Assembly: GCA_040235415.1 (NCBI GenBank)
Contig: JBECKR010000004.1
Coordinates: forward strand, 1 to 19,816
Direction: 5' to 3'
DNA length: 19,816 nt
Source of the DNA: JBECKR01 sp040235415
GTDB taxonomy: Bacteria > Acidobacteriota > Polarisedimenticolia > Polarisedimenticolales > Polarisedimenticolaceae
Below the pieces are notes generated by a model. That model did no database searches, had not been told where the DNA came from, and saw only the letters and a list, made by a program, of their open reading frames with translations. The position numbers and the translations under genes were made by a program. Positions 5,784 to 13,958 of the stretch are shown piece after piece. Position 1 is the stretch's first letter. Each line of letters begins with the position of its first letter.

Positions 5784-7013
5784 ATGGCTCGGATGCGGGT
5801 CGTCTTCTTGGCGGCGGTGGTCTGTGCGCTCGCGGCCGTCGCCTTGCCGTCCCGGGCGCAGGAGTCCGAAACGGCCCCTCCCGCGCCGGACAACGAGAAG
5901 AAGGCCGGATTCTGGGGGGATCGCTTCGCCCTGTTCGTGGACGTCGCGACCGGGACGACCGACCTCGGCGACCTCAACGCGTCGACCGGCACCGGACTCG
6001 CGTTCGACGCCGTGAGCCGGTTGACGCTCGACGGGATGCGTCAGGTCGAGATGACGGTCGGCTGGACCCTGCCGTACGATCGCGGTTACTTCGCCGTGCG
6101 GTTCGACGGCTACCGCGAGGACGGCTACGACCTGTCGACTCGAGGCCTCTCGTCGCTGTTCATCGTCGAGCCGGGCGGCACGAGCGATTCCACGGGGGCG
6201 AACGTGCTGTGGTGGACGCTCGACGTCGCCTCGGGCAACCTGCGCGCCGAGCGGTTCCCCCGCACCTGGAACCCGGCGGTCGACGACGCCAACGGGAACG
6301 GCATCGCCGACCCCGAGGAGATCCAGATCGCGAGCACTCCCGATCTCGTGGCCGACCGCAGGATCACCGACGACCTGCAGAACGCGTTCCAGACCGTCGA
6401 CCTGCTCTACGGGCGGGAGTTCGGCAAGCGCCGGGTCGGCGGCTTCTGGTCGGCGGGCCTCAGGCACTTCATCTATCAGGGCAACATCGTCACCCCCGCG
6501 TGGCTGCGCGAGCCGGGTCTGTTTCCCGGAGTCGGGTTCACCGACGGCGCGGCGCTGCCGATGCTGGTGTTCTCCCAGGACACCACCGGCACGGGGCCGA
6601 CCGGCTCGCTGGGCGTCGTGACGCGTCTGCTCGACGAGCGCCTGCAGTTCTATCTCGAGGGCCGCATCGCGTTCGTGGTCTCGTCGCTCGAGACCGACTC
6701 CGGGGATTTCTACACCCTCCTGCGCGACACCACGACCCAGATCACCTACCCCGCCCCGGCGCACCTCCACGGCAGCGTGAAGAAGGACACCTGGAACACG
6801 ATGGCCGAGATCGGCGTGCGCTTCCGCGTCGCGCGCGGGCTCGACCTCCGCGCCTCCTACTTCGACGGCGCGTTCCAGGACGCCGTGTTGCTGCCCTCGG
6901 ACCTGTCGGTGCCCGAGAACTTCGAGCAGTTCCGCCGCGGGACGTCCGCGGTCTACGCCACGCAGGACCTGAAGGTCTCCGGCTGGCGGGCCGGGCTGCG
7001 TTTCCAGTTCTGA
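5784..7013 (+). CDS. Uncharacterised outer-membrane beta-barrel protein with an EF-hand-like calcium loop
   Basis: The 409-residue protein has a signal peptide (MARMRVVFLAAVVCALAAVA, then LPSRA, cleavage after A25). An acidic, Pro-rich linker follows, then alternating hydrophobic and polar segments ending in GLRFQF. The terminal Phe and the strand pattern indicate an outer-membrane barrel. Residues 168-179 (DANGNGIADPEE) fit the D-x-N-x-N-G-x-x-D-x-x-E calcium loop at every ligand position, probably in an external loop. I do not recognise a named family or substrate. The ATG at 5784 starts the signal peptide and follows a G-rich site (GGGGGGATTCC). An in-frame ATG at 5736 would add a non-signal extension. 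The gene has its own strong promoter, is divergent from the FadL-type gene and converges on aroA with 17 bases between the stops. Confidence 0.78.
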   Translation: MARMRVVFLAAVVCALAAVALPSRAQESETAPPAPDNEKKAGFWGDRFALFVDVATGTTDLGDLNASTGTGLAFDAVSRLTLDGMRQVEMTVGWTLPYDRGYFAVRFDGYREDGYDLSTRGLSSLFIVEPGGTSDSTGANVLWWTLDVASGNLRAERFPRTWNPAVDDANGNGIADPEEIQIASTPDLVADRRITDDLQNAFQTVDLLYGREFGKRRVGGFWSAGLRHFIYQGNIVTPAWLREPGLFPGVGFTDGAALPMLVFSQDTTGTGPTGSLGVVTRLLDERLQFYLEGRIAFVVSSLETDSGDFYTLLRDTTTQITYPAPAHLHGSVKKDTWNTMAEIGVRFRVARGLDLRASYFDGAFQDAVLLPSDLSVPENFEQFRRGTSAVYATQDLKVSGWRAGLRFQF

Positions 7014-7030
7014 TCCGCTTCGACCCCGCG

Positions 7031-8308
7031 TCATCTCCCCAGGCGGTCGAACTCGTCCCAGAAGCCGGGATAGGACTTCGCGACGCACTCGGCGTCGTCG
7101 ATGACGAGGTCGCCGGCACGCAGCCCGGCCACGGCGAACGCCATCGCCATGCGGTGGTCCGAGGCGGTCCGGATCGTGGCCGGGCGGGGACGCCAGCCCG
7201 CCGGCGGCGCCGCGACGTCGAGCGCGTCGGCGGTCGCCCGAACGTCGCGGCCGAGCCGTCCGAGGTTGTCGGCAAGGACCTCGAGGCGATCGGACTCCTT
7301 GAAACGGAGGTGGCCGAGGCCTCGGAGGACCGCGCGCCCCTCGGAGAACAGCGCCAGCACCGCGACCGCCGGCGCGAGATCGGGCGAGTCCGAAAGGTCG
7401 AGGTCGAACCCCGGGATGCGACCCGAGCCCTCGACGGTGACCGATTCGGGCCCCCGGCGCACGACGCACCCGATCCGCTCGAGCCACTCCGGAAGACGCG
7501 CGTCGGGCTGCGGGCTCGCGGGATCGAGGTCCCGGACCTCGACCTCTCCGCCGAGCACCGCCGCCGCCGCGAGGAAACAGGATACGGACGAGTGGTCGCC
7601 CTCGATGCGGATCTCGCGGCCCGGATAGCTCCCTTCGGCGACCGACCACCGCGTTTCGCCCGTCCGCTCGACCCCGACGCCGAAGCGGCGGAGCGTCGCG
7701 ACGGTGACGTCGACGTACGGCAGCGAGACCGCAGGCGGGAGGAACTCCACCGCCAGACCGCCCGGGAGGCGCGCCCCGACCAGCAGCAGCGCGCTGACGA
7801 ACTGGCTGCTCCGCCCGCCCGGAACGGCGACACGCCCGCCCCGGACCGGCCGGCCTCCGACGGTCATCGGCAGCGACCGCCCGGAGCCCGCGAGCGCGAC
7901 GCCGGCCCCGAGCGCTCCGAGCGCGGCCGCGATCTCGTGCATCGGCCGCCGCGCGAGGCCGGGAGCGCCGCGGAGCACGGAGGGGCGCGCGCCGAGTGCG
8001 CCCACGGCCGCCAGGAACCGCATCGAGGTCCCCGACTCCCCGAGGTCGACGCGGCCTCCTCCCGGGACCCGGGACCCGCCCCCCTCGACGTGCCACCCTC
8101 CGGCTCCGGCGCCGGCGGTGATGCCGAGGGCGGCGAGCCCGCGGAGCGTCACCCTCGTGTCGTCGGCGTCGAGCGGATCGACGATTCGGCTCGGTCCGTC
8201 CGCGAGCGCGGCGGCCACGAGCGCGCGATGGGTCGCGCTCTTCGAACGAGGCGCGCGGAACGCGGCTCGAATGCCGCGCCCCAGGCGGGCTACCGGGCGT
8301 GACGTCAT
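7031..8308 (-). CDS. aroA: 3-phosphoshikimate 1-carboxyvinyltransferase (EPSP synthase)
   Basis: The 425-residue cytoplasmic enzyme joins shikimate 3-phosphate and phosphoenolpyruvate to form EPSP, the sixth shikimate-pathway step toward chorismate. Family motifs appear in order. These are PRSKSATHRAL with substrate-binding K23, S24 and R28; GESGTSMRFL; GGRSSQFVSALLL; EGDHSSVSCFLAAAAV; DLSDSPDLAPAVAVLA with the catalytic-type Asp; FKESDRLEVL with the PEP-binding Glu; DHRMAMAF; and the terminal SYPGFW. The length is normal and the chain looks intact. The ATG at 8308 precedes the first conserved block by about 19 residues; AAGGG lies very close to it, so initiation may be weak or partly leaderless. 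No other aromatic-pathway gene is present. It is divergent from the TPR gene and convergent with the barrel gene. Confidence 0.95.
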   Translation of the reverse strand: MTSRPVARLGRGIRAAFRAPRSKSATHRALVAAALADGPSRIVDPLDADDTRVTLRGLAALGITAGAGAGGWHVEGGGSRVPGGGRVDLGESGTSMRFLAAVGALGARPSVLRGAPGLARRPMHEIAAALGALGAGVALAGSGRSLPMTVGGRPVRGGRVAVPGGRSSQFVSALLLVGARLPGGLAVEFLPPAVSLPYVDVTVATLRRFGVGVERTGETRWSVAEGSYPGREIRIEGDHSSVSCFLAAAAVLGGEVEVRDLDPASPQPDARLPEWLERIGCVVRRGPESVTVEGSGRIPGFDLDLSDSPDLAPAVAVLALFSEGRAVLRGLGHLRFKESDRLEVLADNLGRLGRDVRATADALDVAAPPAGWRPRPATIRTASDHRMAMAFAVAGLRAGDLVIDDAECVAKSYPGFWDEFDRLGR

Positions 8309-8326
8309 GCCCTTGCAGTGTATTAT
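8299..8326 (+). promoter_or_regulatory. Weak candidate promoter of the TPR gene operon
   Basis: GTGACG (8299-8304) and TATTAT (8321-8326) are 16 bases apart on the plus strand, matching four and five of six consensus positions. The -35 box overlaps the start of aroA. The same AT-rich patch read on the minus strand gives CATAAT (8327-8322), which could serve aroA with a very short leader. The 80-base space between the two start codons must hold both promoters. Confidence 0.3.
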
Positions 8327-8388
8327 GGTTCGCTGCGGTGCGGCGGCGACGCCCCGTCCCGCGTGAGGGGGTCGTTCCGGGGGAGTTC

Positions 8389-9414
8389 ATGGGTTCGATC
8401 CGCGGCGGCCGGGGCCGGATCCGGATCGGCGTCCTCGCGCTTCTCGCGTGTCTCGTGGGGCCGGTCCGAGCCGGCGAGCTCGAGCAGAACCTCAAGTTCG
8501 CCGCCGAGATGGCGAAGCAGGGGAACTGGCGCGAGGCCCATTTCCGCTGGGCGCGCGCGGCCGAGATCAAGCCGGACGATCCCCGCATCCTGAACAACCT
8601 GGCCGTGGCCGAGGAGGCGCTCGGCGAGCGCCAGCAGGCTCGAAAGACCTACGAGCGCGCGCTCGCGGCCGCGCCGCGCGATCCCGTCGTGTCCCACAAC
8701 CTCGACCGCTCCGTGCGGTTCTGGAACACCTTCGGAGGCCACCGCGCCGAGACGGAGAACTCGCCTCCCGCGACGCCCGCCGACCCGAGGCGCGTCCGAG
8801 GCCGGCACACGCTCGAGGTCTCCGTCCCGTTCCCGCTCCCGCCCCGGCTCGACCTCGCGAACCGCAAGACGCTGCTCGTCGCGAGCTTCCTGGGCCGCGA
8901 GAACGAGGTCCTCGACAGCGACCGCGAGCTCGTGCGGCTGCTTCGCGGAGAGTTCCACAAGTCCGCCACGCTCGAGACCCTCGACGTCACACCGCCTCCC
9001 GCCATTCCCGAGCAGCGGCTCGAGGACCTCGTCAAGAACGTCTCGTTCTGGAGGCACCTCGGGCGCGAGTGGAACGCCGACGTCGTCGTTTCGGGAGCGG
9101 TGCAGTACGACCGGCGCGACGTCTCGGGGTATCAGGACGTCGACTACGTCAGCGAGGCCACCGGTCAGAAGGTCCGGCGCACGATGTTCGTCGAGCAGGA
9201 AGAGTTCGACTTCACCGTCACGGTCCTGTTCTTCGACGGCCGCACCGGCGAGCTCCTGTATCGCGACCGGCTGGCCCGCAAGGTGCTGTTCCGGGGATTG
9301 AACAACGACCCGATCACGGCGTTCTACGAGATCTCGGAGGGACTCACCGACGACATCGTCGCGGTCGTGTCGCCCCGCCGCCGGATCGACTCTCGTCTCA
9401 TCTATCGCGGCTAG
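8389..9414 (+). CDS. Exported TPR protein with a CsgG/LpoB-like C-terminal region
   Basis: The 341-residue protein has an N-terminal export signal (basic stretch, then IGVLALLACLVG). It could be cleaved as a lipoprotein at C21 or by signal peptidase I after VRA; I cannot decide. About residues 27-105 contain two tetratricopeptide repeats (GNWREAHFRWARAAEIKPDD and ALGERQQARKTYERALAAAP with flanking helices), a protein-binding scaffold. Residues about 155-335 have an alternating alpha/beta pattern. They include DVVVSGAVQYD and VTVLFFDGRTGELLY, resembling the CsgG/LpoB type of periplasmic domain; this is inference by pattern. The ATG at 8389 follows GGGGGAG and starts the signal; an in-frame start at 8299 would overlap aroA. 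It is 20 bases upstream of the peptidase-propeller-barrel gene and probably co-transcribed, so it may be its periplasmic partner. Confidence 0.8.
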   Translation: MGSIRGGRGRIRIGVLALLACLVGPVRAGELEQNLKFAAEMAKQGNWREAHFRWARAAEIKPDDPRILNNLAVAEEALGERQQARKTYERALAAAPRDPVVSHNLDRSVRFWNTFGGHRAETENSPPATPADPRRVRGRHTLEVSVPFPLPPRLDLANRKTLLVASFLGRENEVLDSDRELVRLLRGEFHKSATLETLDVTPPPAIPEQRLEDLVKNVSFWRHLGREWNADVVVSGAVQYDRRDVSGYQDVDYVSEATGQKVRRTMFVEQEEFDFTVTVLFFDGRTGELLYRDRLARKVLFRGLNNDPITAFYEISEGLTDDIVAVVSPRRRIDSRLIYRG

Positions 9415-9434
9415 CTCCGAGGAGGGTAGCTTCC

Positions 9435-12392
9435 ATGGGATCACCGAAGCGAGCGGCGTGTCTGATCGCGGCCCTCGTGGCCGCGTGCGCGCCGGCCGCC
9501 GCGCAGAGCTCGGGCTTCGGCCAGAACAAGATCGCGTACGACCGCTTCGACTGGAAGGTCTACGCCTCCCCGCACTTCGACGTGCACTACTACGGAGCCG
9601 AGGAGAACCTCCTCCAGGACGTCGTATCCGACGCCGAGAGCGCCTACCTCCGGATCAGCAAGGAGCTCGACCACGAGCTGAGCTTCCGCGTGCCCCTGGT
9701 GATCTACAAGACCCACCAAGAGTTCTCGCAGACGAACATCACGCTCGCGGAGCTCCCCGAGGCCGTGGGCGCGTTCGCCGAGCCGGTCCAGAACCGCATG
9801 GTCGTGCCGATCGACGTCCCCCCCGACGAGCTCTACAAGCTGCTGTCGCACGAGCTGACGCACATCTTCCAGTACTCGATCTTCTTCGAGGGCTACCTCG
9901 GCCGCGCCCTGCGGGCGAGGCCGCCGACCTGGCTGTTCGAGGGCATGGCGTCGTACTTCGCCAAGGACGAGACCAATCTCGACCGCATGGCGATCCGCGA
10001 CGCGGTGGTGAACAACTTCCTGCCGCCGATCCAGGCGCTCAGCGGGCTGTCGTTCCTGGCCTACCGCTACGGCCATGCCGTGTTCGACTTCATCGAGCAG
10101 GAGCAGGGCAAGGAGGGAGTCCGGAACTTCATCTACGAGTACCGCAAGGTGCTCCTCACGAACAACATCGAGAAGGCCGTGAAGGAGACCTTCGGGTACG
10201 ACGCGGAGGAGTTCAACCGGCGCTTCAACCGCTACCTCCGCAAGAAGTACTTCCCGGTGCTGCTCGAGAAGAAATCGCCCGACGACTACGGCAAAGAGAT
10301 CGCGGTGAAGCGACGCGGCCGGAGCGTGCCGACCTTCGGCCCCGCACTGTCGCCCTCGGGCGAGCTCGTCGCGGCCCTGGCGGCGCCCGGTATGAAGCTC
10401 GATCTCGTGGTGCTGTCGGCCGAGGACGGCAAGCTGGTCCGGAACCTGACGTCCGGCTGGACGAACCAGTACCAGGGGCTCGTGACGAAGGTCTTCGAGG
10501 GCAAGCGCGACATCGCGTGGTCGCCTTCGGGCGATCAGATCGCCGTGTTCGTCAAGCGGGAAAACAGGACGCCGCTGTTCATCTTCAACGCCCTGACCGG
10601 CAAGCGCGAGCGCGAGATCGATCTCGAGAACCTCTACGAGTGCGCGGCTCCGGCGTTCTCGCCGGACGGCCGCCGCGTCGCCTTCGAAGCCAACCTGAAC
10701 GGTGTCGTCGACATCTTCGAGCTCGACCTCGACAGCGGCGAGATCCGGAACGTCACCCAGGACGAGTTCTTCGACACCAACCCGTGGTACGCCGCCGACG
10801 GCAAGTCGCTGTTGTACGACCGCCGTCTCGGCGAGTTCTGGAAGATCTTCTCCGTCGACCTCTCGGATCCGTCGCGGAAGACCCAGCTGACGTTCGGGAC
10901 CGAGAGCGACCTCCAGCCCTCGTACTCCCGCGACGGCAACACCATCTTCTTCTCGTCGGACCGCGACCCGAACGGCGTCTACAACCTCTACGGCCTCGAC
11001 CTGAGGTCGGGAGAGGTGCGGCAGTACACCGACGTCGTCGGAGGATGCTTCGCCCCGGTCGAGATGGCCGATCACGGCGACGAGTCGTCGCTCGTGTTCG
11101 TGGCGTTCTACACCGGGACGTTCAAGCTGTACCGCATGCCGCTGCTGAAGGCGGAGACGACGATCGAGCCGTCCGCCCGAATGGAGCAGCCGGTCGAGGC
11201 GGAGCCGTTCCAGCCGCCGCTCAAGCTGACCCTCGACGAGAGCCGCAAGCAGCCGTACAAGCGGCGCTGGGACCTCTCGGCGCCGAACGTCGGTGTCGGG
11301 CTGACCGACGACGGCACGTTCCTGAGCAACGTCTCGCTCGCGTTCAGCGACCTCCTCGGAGACCACCGCGCGTTCCTGAACTTCTACAGCGTCTCGAGCT
11401 TCTCGAACCTCCAGGCGATGTACCTGAACCTCAAGCACCGCACGAACTGGGGCGCGCAGATCTTCGACTACCGCGACTACTTCCTCTCCGCGTCGCTGTC
11501 GGGGCTGAGCCGCGACCAGACCTACCGCACGACCGGGGGGACGGTGTTCGCGCAGTACCCGATCAGCCGCTACTACCGCGTCGAGGGTAGCCTGGGCGTC
11601 CTCGACCGTGCGCAGGACTACCTCGTCGGGACGTTCGCGAGCGGCAATCCTGCCTTCCAGTCGATCAAGGAGCGGTTCGTCACGGCCGGCGTCGGACTGG
11701 TCGGCGACACGACGCGCTACCAGGACTTCGGTCCGTTCCAGGGCAAGCGCTTCCGGATCGGCGTGACCTACGGCGCCAACGTCGGCGGCACGGACCTCGG
11801 CGACCTCCTGAACTACTCGCTGGACTTCCGGACCTACAGGCAGCTGACCCGCCGCTCGACGCTGGCGTGGCGGTTGAGCGCGGCCGTGAGCGCGGGCTCG
11901 GCCGAGACGTACTACGCCTTCGGGGGCATCAATCAGCTCCGCGGCTTCGACTTCCGCGAGTTCTTCGGCTCGCGGGTGGCGTTCAGCAACCTCGAGCTTC
12001 GCTTCCCGCTCGTCGACGCCATGCGCTTCCCGTTCATGACCATGGGCCCGGTCCGCGGCTTCCTGTTCTTCGACGTCGGCGCGGCGGAGCTCCGCGACGG
12101 CCTGTACTACGACTCGCGCCTCGGCATCGTCCGCGCGGACTTCTCGACCGAGCCCCCGACCCCGATCAAGTTCAAGTTCTGGGACTCGGAGAACAACCGC
12201 CTGCAGGACGGGCGCGCCGCCTACGGCCTCGGAATCCAGCTGTACTTCGCGGGGCTGCAGCTCAACTGGGCGTGGTCGTACGCCCTGCCGTACACGCGCT
12301 ACGTCCCGAACGCGGACCGCACGAACCTGATCCCGGTCGAGCAGAAGAGCGACGGCCTGCGCTCGGTGTTCTACATCGTGTACGACTTCTGA
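9435..12392 (+). CDS. Outer-membrane chimera: HEXXH peptidase-like domain, TolB-like propeller and Omp85-type barrel
   Basis: The 985-residue protein has a signal peptide ending near PAAAQ. Residues about 30-290 resemble the MA-like gluzincin peptidases: H139-E140-x-x-H143 in SHELTHIFQY and a downstream glutamate E169 in WLFEGMASYF, a plausible third zinc ligand. Residues about 296-570 contain six PD40/WD40-like blades of TolB type (WSPSGDQIAVF, FSPDGRRVAFE, YSRDGNTIFFSSDRD). Residues about 615-985 are strand-rich and carry the Omp85 loop-6 motif LRGF (835-838) in FGGINQLRGFDF. The chain ends in VYDF, a barrel signal. No POTRA repeats are seen. The ATG at 9435 follows GGAGGG and begins the signal; the frame is open further upstream but overlaps the TPR gene. 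It converges on ftsX with 7 bases between stops. Related propeller/surface-antigen proteins are known in Acidobacteriota-like genomes; substrate and role are unknown. Confidence 0.85.
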   Translation: MGSPKRAACLIAALVAACAPAAAQSSGFGQNKIAYDRFDWKVYASPHFDVHYYGAEENLLQDVVSDAESAYLRISKELDHELSFRVPLVIYKTHQEFSQTNITLAELPEAVGAFAEPVQNRMVVPIDVPPDELYKLLSHELTHIFQYSIFFEGYLGRALRARPPTWLFEGMASYFAKDETNLDRMAIRDAVVNNFLPPIQALSGLSFLAYRYGHAVFDFIEQEQGKEGVRNFIYEYRKVLLTNNIEKAVKETFGYDAEEFNRRFNRYLRKKYFPVLLEKKSPDDYGKEIAVKRRGRSVPTFGPALSPSGELVAALAAPGMKLDLVVLSAEDGKLVRNLTSGWTNQYQGLVTKVFEGKRDIAWSPSGDQIAVFVKRENRTPLFIFNALTGKREREIDLENLYECAAPAFSPDGRRVAFEANLNGVVDIFELDLDSGEIRNVTQDEFFDTNPWYAADGKSLLYDRRLGEFWKIFSVDLSDPSRKTQLTFGTESDLQPSYSRDGNTIFFSSDRDPNGVYNLYGLDLRSGEVRQYTDVVGGCFAPVEMADHGDESSLVFVAFYTGTFKLYRMPLLKAETTIEPSARMEQPVEAEPFQPPLKLTLDESRKQPYKRRWDLSAPNVGVGLTDDGTFLSNVSLAFSDLLGDHRAFLNFYSVSSFSNLQAMYLNLKHRTNWGAQIFDYRDYFLSASLSGLSRDQTYRTTGGTVFAQYPISRYYRVEGSLGVLDRAQDYLVGTFASGNPAFQSIKERFVTAGVGLVGDTTRYQDFGPFQGKRFRIGVTYGANVGGTDLGDLLNYSLDFRTYRQLTRRSTLAWRLSAAVSAGSAETYYAFGGINQLRGFDFREFFGSRVAFSNLELRFPLVDAMRFPFMTMGPVRGFLFFDVGAAELRDGLYYDSRLGIVRADFSTEPPTPIKFKFWDSENNRLQDGRAAYGLGIQLYFAGLQLNWAWSYALPYTRYVPNADRTNLIPVEQKSDGLRSVFYIVYDF

Positions 12393-12399
12393 GGCGGTC

Positions 12400-13293
12400 T
12401 CAGCGCCGCACCGCGAGGAACGAGCCGACCAGGCCGACGACCGTGCCGGCGGCGACGAGCAGCACGTCGGCGTGGATCGAGAGCGCGCTCTGCGCGAACA
12501 GGGTGACGAGCACCGCGCCCCGGCTGCCCGCGTAATGCAGCGTGCCCCGCCGGGCCGCCTCGACGAGCCCGAGCGCGAACACCGATCCGGCGAAGCCCTG
12601 GAGCGCGCCCGCGACCAGGAACGGTCCGCGGATGAACCCGGGCGTCGCGCCGACGAGCTCCATGATCTCGATCTCGTCGCGGCGCGCGTAGACCGCGAGC
12701 CTCAGAACGCTCGCCACCACGAACACGACCGCCGCGGCGACGAGCAGACCGACGAAGCCGCCTCCGACGCGCGCCACCGTCAGCAGCGCCTGCAGGCGGT
12801 CGAGGAGATCGCGATCGTAGCGCACGTCCTCGACGCCGGGCGCACCCGCGAGCGTCTCGGCGATCCGGCCCGGCGCCTCGCGGCCCGGCGCGCCCGGCGC
12901 GAGATAAACCTCGAGCGACTCCGGAAGGGGGTTGCTCTCGAGCGCGTCGGGCACCTTCGCGAGGTCCGGGAACCAGGCTCGGAACCGCCGGAGCGCTTCG
13001 GCCTTGTCGACGAACTCGACCCTCGCCACACCGGGGATCGCCTCGAGGCGCCGCTCGAGCTCCGTCCTCGCCGCCTCGTCGGTGCCGTCCGCGAGATAGA
13101 CGTCGACGCGGAGGTCGTCCGCCCAGCGCTCGAGGTGGCTTTCGAGGTTCGAGAACAGCACGAGCATCATCCCCGCGACGAAGACCACGGCGGCGAGGGT
13201 CGCGGTCGCGAGGACGTTGACGCCCGGACTGTGGCGCCACTCGTCGACGGCATCCGCGAAGTAGTACCGCAGGCGCGACCCGAGACGGCTCAC
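12400..13293 (-). CDS. ftsX: Cell-division protein FtsX (permease subunit)
   Basis: The 297-residue inner-membrane protein has the FtsX plan: one N-terminal transmembrane helix (about 24-46, NVLATATLAAVVFVAGMMLV), a large periplasmic domain (about 47-178), then three helices (about 180-203, 220-242, 273-295). The helix 2-3 cytoplasmic loop contains RRDEIEIMELVGATPGFIRG, the conserved segment that couples to FtsE. The FtsEX complex passes ATP-driven movement across the membrane to peptidoglycan hydrolase activators at the septum. The start is GTG at 13293, overlapping the FtsE stop as GTGA, with GGGGTGA upstream. A longer open frame through ftsE was rejected. No hydrolase or M23/CHAP partner is adjacent. 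Confidence 0.93.
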   Translation of the reverse strand: MSRLGSRLRYYFADAVDEWRHSPGVNVLATATLAAVVFVAGMMLVLFSNLESHLERWADDLRVDVYLADGTDEAARTELERRLEAIPGVARVEFVDKAEALRRFRAWFPDLAKVPDALESNPLPESLEVYLAPGAPGREAPGRIAETLAGAPGVEDVRYDRDLLDRLQALLTVARVGGGFVGLLVAAAVVFVVASVLRLAVYARRDEIEIMELVGATPGFIRGPFLVAGALQGFAGSVFALGLVEAARRGTLHYAGSRGAVLVTLFAQSALSIHADVLLVAAGTVVGLVGSFLAVRR

Positions 13294-13958
13294 GGGCTCA
13301 CCCCGGGATCGACCACCCGTCCGTGCTCGAGGACCACCGTGCGGCGCTGCATCCTGCGGATCATGTCGCGGTCGTGGGTCGCGACCACGATCGTCGTCCC
13401 GCGGGCGTTGATCTCGCGGAACACGCGCATGATCTCGACCGCGAGGTCGGGATCGAGGTTGCCGGTCGGCTCGTCGGCCAGCAGCAGCTCCGGATCGTTG
13501 ACCACGGCCCGCGCGATGGCGACGCGCTGCTGCTCCCCGCCCGACAGCGCCGCCGGGAGCGTGCCGAGGCGGTGGTGCAGCCCGACGCCGCGCAGCGCCT
13601 CGTAGGCGCGGCGCTTTCGCTCCTTCGGCGGGACGCCGGCGACGTTCAGGACGTACGAGACGTTCTCGAGCGCGGTCTTGCGCCGGATCAGCTTGAAGTC
13701 CTGGAATACGACCCCGATCGTCCGCCGGAGGCCGGGGATCTTCGACCACGGCAGCGCGCCGACGTTTCGGCCGTTGACGAGGATCTGTCCGTCCGTCGGG
13801 AGCTCCTGCCGCAACAGGAGGCGCAGCAGCGTCGTCTTCCCGGCCCCGGACGGCCCGGTCAGGAACACGAAGTCCCCGCGCTCGATCTCGAGGTTGACGT
13901 CGCTCAGCGCGTCGTTCCCGCCGGGGTAGCGCTTGGACACGTGGTACATCCGGATCAT
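13290..13958 (-). CDS. ftsE: Cell-division ATP-binding protein FtsE
   Basis: The 222-residue ABC ATPase has every motif: Walker A GPSGAGKTT (35-43), Q-loop Gln 86 in VVFQDFKLI, signature LSGGEQQR (138-145), Walker B LLLADE (158-163) and switch histidine H195 in ATHD. The start MIRMYHVSKRYPGG and the FQDFKLI segment are typical of FtsE rather than of LolD or other small ABC ATPases, and the adjacent ftsX settles it. It powers FtsX from the cytoplasmic face. The ATG at 13958 overlaps the gatB stop as ATGA; an ATG three codons later is possible. C-terminal length is normal. Confidence 0.95.
   Translation of the reverse strand: MIRMYHVSKRYPGGNDALSDVNLEIERGDFVFLTGPSGAGKTTLLRLLLRQELPTDGQILVNGRNVGALPWSKIPGLRRTIGVVFQDFKLIRRKTALENVSYVLNVAGVPPKERKRRAYEALRGVGLHHRLGTLPAALSGGEQQRVAIARAVVNDPELLLADEPTGNLDPDLAVEIMRVFREINARGTTIVVATHDRDMIRRMQRRTVVLEHGRVVDPGVSP

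Noticed and set aside
8300..8307. TGACGTCA palindrome at the aroA start
   Set aside because: Eight bases overlapping coding sequence can arise by chance; there is no second copy or supporting context.
5691..8597. Antisense and overlapping frames of 877 and 968 codons across the barrel and aroA genes
   Set aside because: They cover genes on both strands, have shadow-like composition, and lack ribosome sites or recognisable motifs.
8448..9434. Extended N-terminus of the 985-residue protein through the TPR gene
   Set aside because: The extra 329 residues are low-complexity shadow sequence. The ATG at 9435 has a good ribosome site and starts a signal peptide.
9441..11438. Long open frames overlapping the propeller-barrel gene (665 codons minus strand, 710 codons plus strand)
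   Set aside because: The overlapping gene at 9435-12392 has clear domains; these frames are GC-driven shadows with highly repetitive Arg/Glu/Leu composition.
12393..12399. Bidirectional terminator between the converging barrel and ftsX genes
   Set aside because: Only 7 bases separate the stops and the flanking sequence shows no stem with T-runs on either side.
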